A stretch of 16,028 bases of DNA from an uncultured Catenibacillus sp. (GTDB lineage Bacteria; Bacillota; Clostridia; Lachnospirales; Lachnospiraceae), in assembly GCA_934339005.1 (NCBI GenBank), contig CAKRHR010000060.1, positions 1-16,028 of the forward strand, written 5' to 3'. Positions 13,854 through 16,028 of the stretch are shown one piece after another. The first letter of the stretch is position 1. Each line of letters starts with the position of its first letter. Under the pieces are notes generated by a model. It saw only the letters and a program-made list of their open reading frames with translations. It was not told where the DNA came from and did no database searches. The position numbers and the translations under genes were made by a program.

Positions 13854-16028
13854 ATGGAAATTAAGTACAAAATTCATATTATTTCAGATTTGAAGCATGA
13901 AAAGATGGAAATTCAGACATATGCAGAATTGATATATGCAATGGAAGGTCATGCAGAAATAATCATTTATGATCAATCTTATATACTCAGAAAAAATGAA
14001 TATATATTGATTAATTTTGCAAATAGATATAGCTTGTCTGCCTCAGATGATGCAGTACTTGCTGTTTTAGATATTGATTATCCAAGTTTATTACAAGTGA
14101 CAGGTAAAAACTGGTGGCAGTTTAACTGTAATACATTATTAGATACAACAAGAAGCCATTATAATTTAAAATATTACTTTTCGAAAATGTTGAGAGCACA
14201 TTTGCTTAAAGATCGCCAATTAGAAGAAAAAAGTGCCTTTTATGGTGTGATTGATGTATTGATAACAGAATATTCACTAAAACAACCGGCTACAAGAAAA
14301 CTGCTTGAAAATACAAAAATGGACAGAGTTCTGCTTTATCTGAATATGCATTATAAAGAAAAGATAACATTGGAGGACATATGCAAAAAATTTTTCTATG
14401 CTAATTCGACATTTAGCAGAAATTTTAAACAACAGACAGGAACAAATTTTATACAGTATTTAAATGAACTCAGAATTCATTCTGCCGTGAGTGAATTAAT
14501 GGCAACGGATCATTCTGTAACAGAAATTGCATTGGATAATGGATTTAGTGATACTGCAGTATTTAATAAAGTTTTTAAAAAAATTATAGGCATTGCTCCG
14601 TTGCAATATAAAAGAAAGACATTAGAAAAACAAAATTTGCGTCAGAGCGTGAATGAAACTATTATAAAAAATGTTGAAAACAGATTTATTAATGAAGTTC
14701 AGTTAAATCTTAACAGTAATGAGAATAAATTATATGAAGAAATCACAATGAATGCACAGGCAGATGTTCCTGTGGAAAAAATATGGACGAAAGCTGTTGG
14801 TGTAAAAAATGCAAGTCTGTTATTAAGTGCAACATATCAGGAACAGATAAAAATTTTGAGTGAAAGAATGCATATAAAATATTTGCGTATTGGTGGTATT
14901 TTCTCAAAGTCAATGCATATCAGGGATGAAAAAGAAAAATTAAATTTCAGGCATATCGATGATATTCTGGATTATTGTATAGACAATAATTTTATCCCTA
15001 TTTTAGAAATCAGTGGTATGCGGCAGACGGTGATTGATGATGATCACGAATTAGTATGTATGGAAAATCAGTCGGATTTTTTTGCAGACTATGATGATTA
15101 TGCAATTTTTATAAAAAAATTCTTTGAGCATATTTCATTTAGATTCATAAGTGGTGCAGAGCGAATACATGAGTGGATATGGGAACTTGATTATGACAGA
15201 AAGACATTCAGCTGGGAAGATTATGTTAAACAGTTTCAGTTAGTTTACGAGCGTATAAAAAAATGGAATTGTAAGATTGGTGGATACGGTGTTTTTTTGG
15301 GATGTCCGGAATGGGATGAGTTGGAACAGTTCGTAAAGATGGAATGTTGTCCTGATTTCGTGTCTGTTTCAGCATATCCATATGAAGTTCGAAAAAAGAA
15401 TCAGGGAATTATTTATTATGAAAGAAGTATAGATAAAAAATTCTTTAAAAACAATATATTAAAAATAAAAAATTTTTTGAATCAGATTGGATATTCTGAA
15501 ATGCCTGTCTGGATTACCCGATGGAATAGCAGCCTTGTTGAGAAAAATGTGTTTAATGATAGCTTTGCAAAAGCGGCATTTATAATGGATGTTGTATCGG
15601 ATTTGACGGGTCTTGTGGAAATAGCTATATACGATAGTGTCAGTGATTTGGATATCGACAGTCATGACGATCAAAATCATGTTTTTATCGGGGCTCCGGG
15701 ACTGTTAAGTAAAGACGGACTTGAGAAGCCATCTGCTGTAGTATTGACAGATTTGTCTTTTTTAGGTAACAGATTAATTCAGAAAGGTAATCACCATTTC
15801 TTTACAAGTTTTCAGAAGAATCATTTGATGGGAATGTGCTATAACCATATGGATTTCAATTTGAATTATTACCAGAAACCAGAAAAAATGTTGGAAGAAG
15901 ATAGTCTGCCATACATTTACGAAAGTCAGGACAGCCTGGAGCAGAAAATAAAAATTTCAAATCTGGCAAATGGTATTTACAGAGTAAAATACGGTTTAAT
16001 CAGCAAAAAAGGTAGTGTTTTATCAAAA
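13854..16028 (+). CDS. AraC family regulator fused to a GH39-like domain (incomplete at the window end)
   Basis: An open frame of 725 codons runs without a stop to the window edge. Residues 1-140 form a cupin-like sensor (YAELIYAMEGHAEIIIYD near 23-40). Residues 156-254 are the AraC double helix-turn-helix (ITLEDICKKFFYANSTFSRN, then TEIALDNGFSDTAVFNKVFK). From about 320 the protein resembles a GH39 beta-xylosidase barrel (YLRIGG, FSWEDYVKQF, PDFVSVSAYPY, GAPGLLSKDGLEKPSA). The acid/base Glu appears kept (Glu444 in EWIWELD), although the usual WNEP context is changed. At the nucleophile position, normally TEWNSS, the sequence is TRWNSS with Arg556. Hydrolysis is thus unlikely and ligand sensing likely. 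GGGTGAT ends 8 nt before the ATG. It probably regulates a nearby glycoside operon, perhaps downstream of the window. Confidence 0.88.
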   Translation, partial: MEIKYKIHIISDLKHEKMEIQTYAELIYAMEGHAEIIIYDQSYILRKNEYILINFANRYSLSASDDAVLAVLDIDYPSLLQVTGKNWWQFNCNTLLDTTRSHYNLKYYFSKMLRAHLLKDRQLEEKSAFYGVIDVLITEYSLKQPATRKLLENTKMDRVLLYLNMHYKEKITLEDICKKFFYANSTFSRNFKQQTGTNFIQYLNELRIHSAVSELMATDHSVTEIALDNGFSDTAVFNKVFKKIIGIAPLQYKRKTLEKQNLRQSVNETIIKNVENRFINEVQLNLNSNENKLYEEITMNAQADVPVEKIWTKAVGVKNASLLLSATYQEQIKILSERMHIKYLRIGGIFSKSMHIRDEKEKLNFRHIDDILDYCIDNNFIPILEISGMRQTVIDDDHELVCMENQSDFFADYDDYAIFIKKFFEHISFRFISGAERIHEWIWELDYDRKTFSWEDYVKQFQLVYERIKKWNCKIGGYGVFLGCPEWDELEQFVKMECCPDFVSVSAYPYEVRKKNQGIIYYERSIDKKFFKNNILKIKNFLNQIGYSEMPVWITRWNSSLVEKNVFNDSFAKAAFIMDVVSDLTGLVEIAIYDSVSDLDIDSHDDQNHVFIGAPGLLSKDGLEKPSAVVLTDLSFLGNRLIQKGNHHFFTSFQKNHLMGMCYNHMDFNLNYYQKPEKMLEEDSLPYIYESQDSLEQKIKISNLANGIYRVKYGLISKKGSVLSK

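Noticed and set aside
15459..15680. Minus-strand open frame inside the GH39-like domain
   Set aside because: It is antisense to a continuous 725-codon gene with conserved motifs and shows no domain of its own.

Overview
The window looks like an accessory carbohydrate- or glycoside-processing locus from a low-GC, anaerobic Bacillota, most likely a gut Lachnospiraceae-type clostridium. This assignment is inference from family content. The supporting genes are a flavodoxin-ferredoxin fusion, an aldo/keto reductase carrying two 4Fe-4S clusters, a lipoprotein solute-binding protein, an AraC regulator fused to a GH39-like domain, AT-rich intergenic DNA and strong GGAGG-type ribosome binding sites. 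No rRNA, tRNA, CRISPR array, insertion sequence or phage gene was seen.

Layout. (1) 1-2710: a ThuA-like gene (minus) divergent from a MATE exporter (plus), each followed by a hairpin. (2) 2747-4929: a flavodoxin/2x[4Fe-4S] protein and, upstream of it on the same strand, an AraC regulator with an unusual repetitive acidic tail. (3) 5317-7178: two xylose-isomerase-like TIM-barrel proteins, divergent from the AraC gene. (4) 7371-10247: the core. A DUF6379-like small protein and a third TIM-barrel protein together resemble the beta and alpha subunits of C-glycoside deglycosidase. They are followed by a PhzA/B-like NTF2-fold protein, a short gene fossil and a short-chain dehydrogenase. (5) 10391-11425 (minus): an ABC transporter lipoprotein without its permease or ATPase. 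(6) 11661-13647: an Fe-S aldo/keto reductase and a metallo-beta-lactamase-fold hydrolase, ended by a terminator. (7) 13854 to the window end: an AraC/GH39-like fusion, incomplete at the edge.

How the genes may work together (inference). Known C-glycoside deglycosidases cleave the sugar-aglycone C-C bond only after the sugar 3-OH has been oxidised to a ketone, usually by a Gfo/Idh/MocA dehydrogenase. None is present here, so either it lies outside the window or a redox enzyme inside it (short-chain dehydrogenase, Fe-S aldo/keto reductase) takes that role. ThuA-like proteins are also linked to 3-keto-sugar metabolism, so several genes converge on keto-glycoside chemistry. The two AraC regulators are likely local sensors. 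The GH39-like domain of the second appears to have lost its catalytic nucleophile (Arg in place of Glu), which suggests ligand sensing rather than hydrolysis.

Most worth a second look: the deglycosidase-like pair without its usual oxidase, the nested palindrome just upstream of it, the degenerate GH39 domain, the gene fossil inside the operon, and the odd tail on the first AraC protein.
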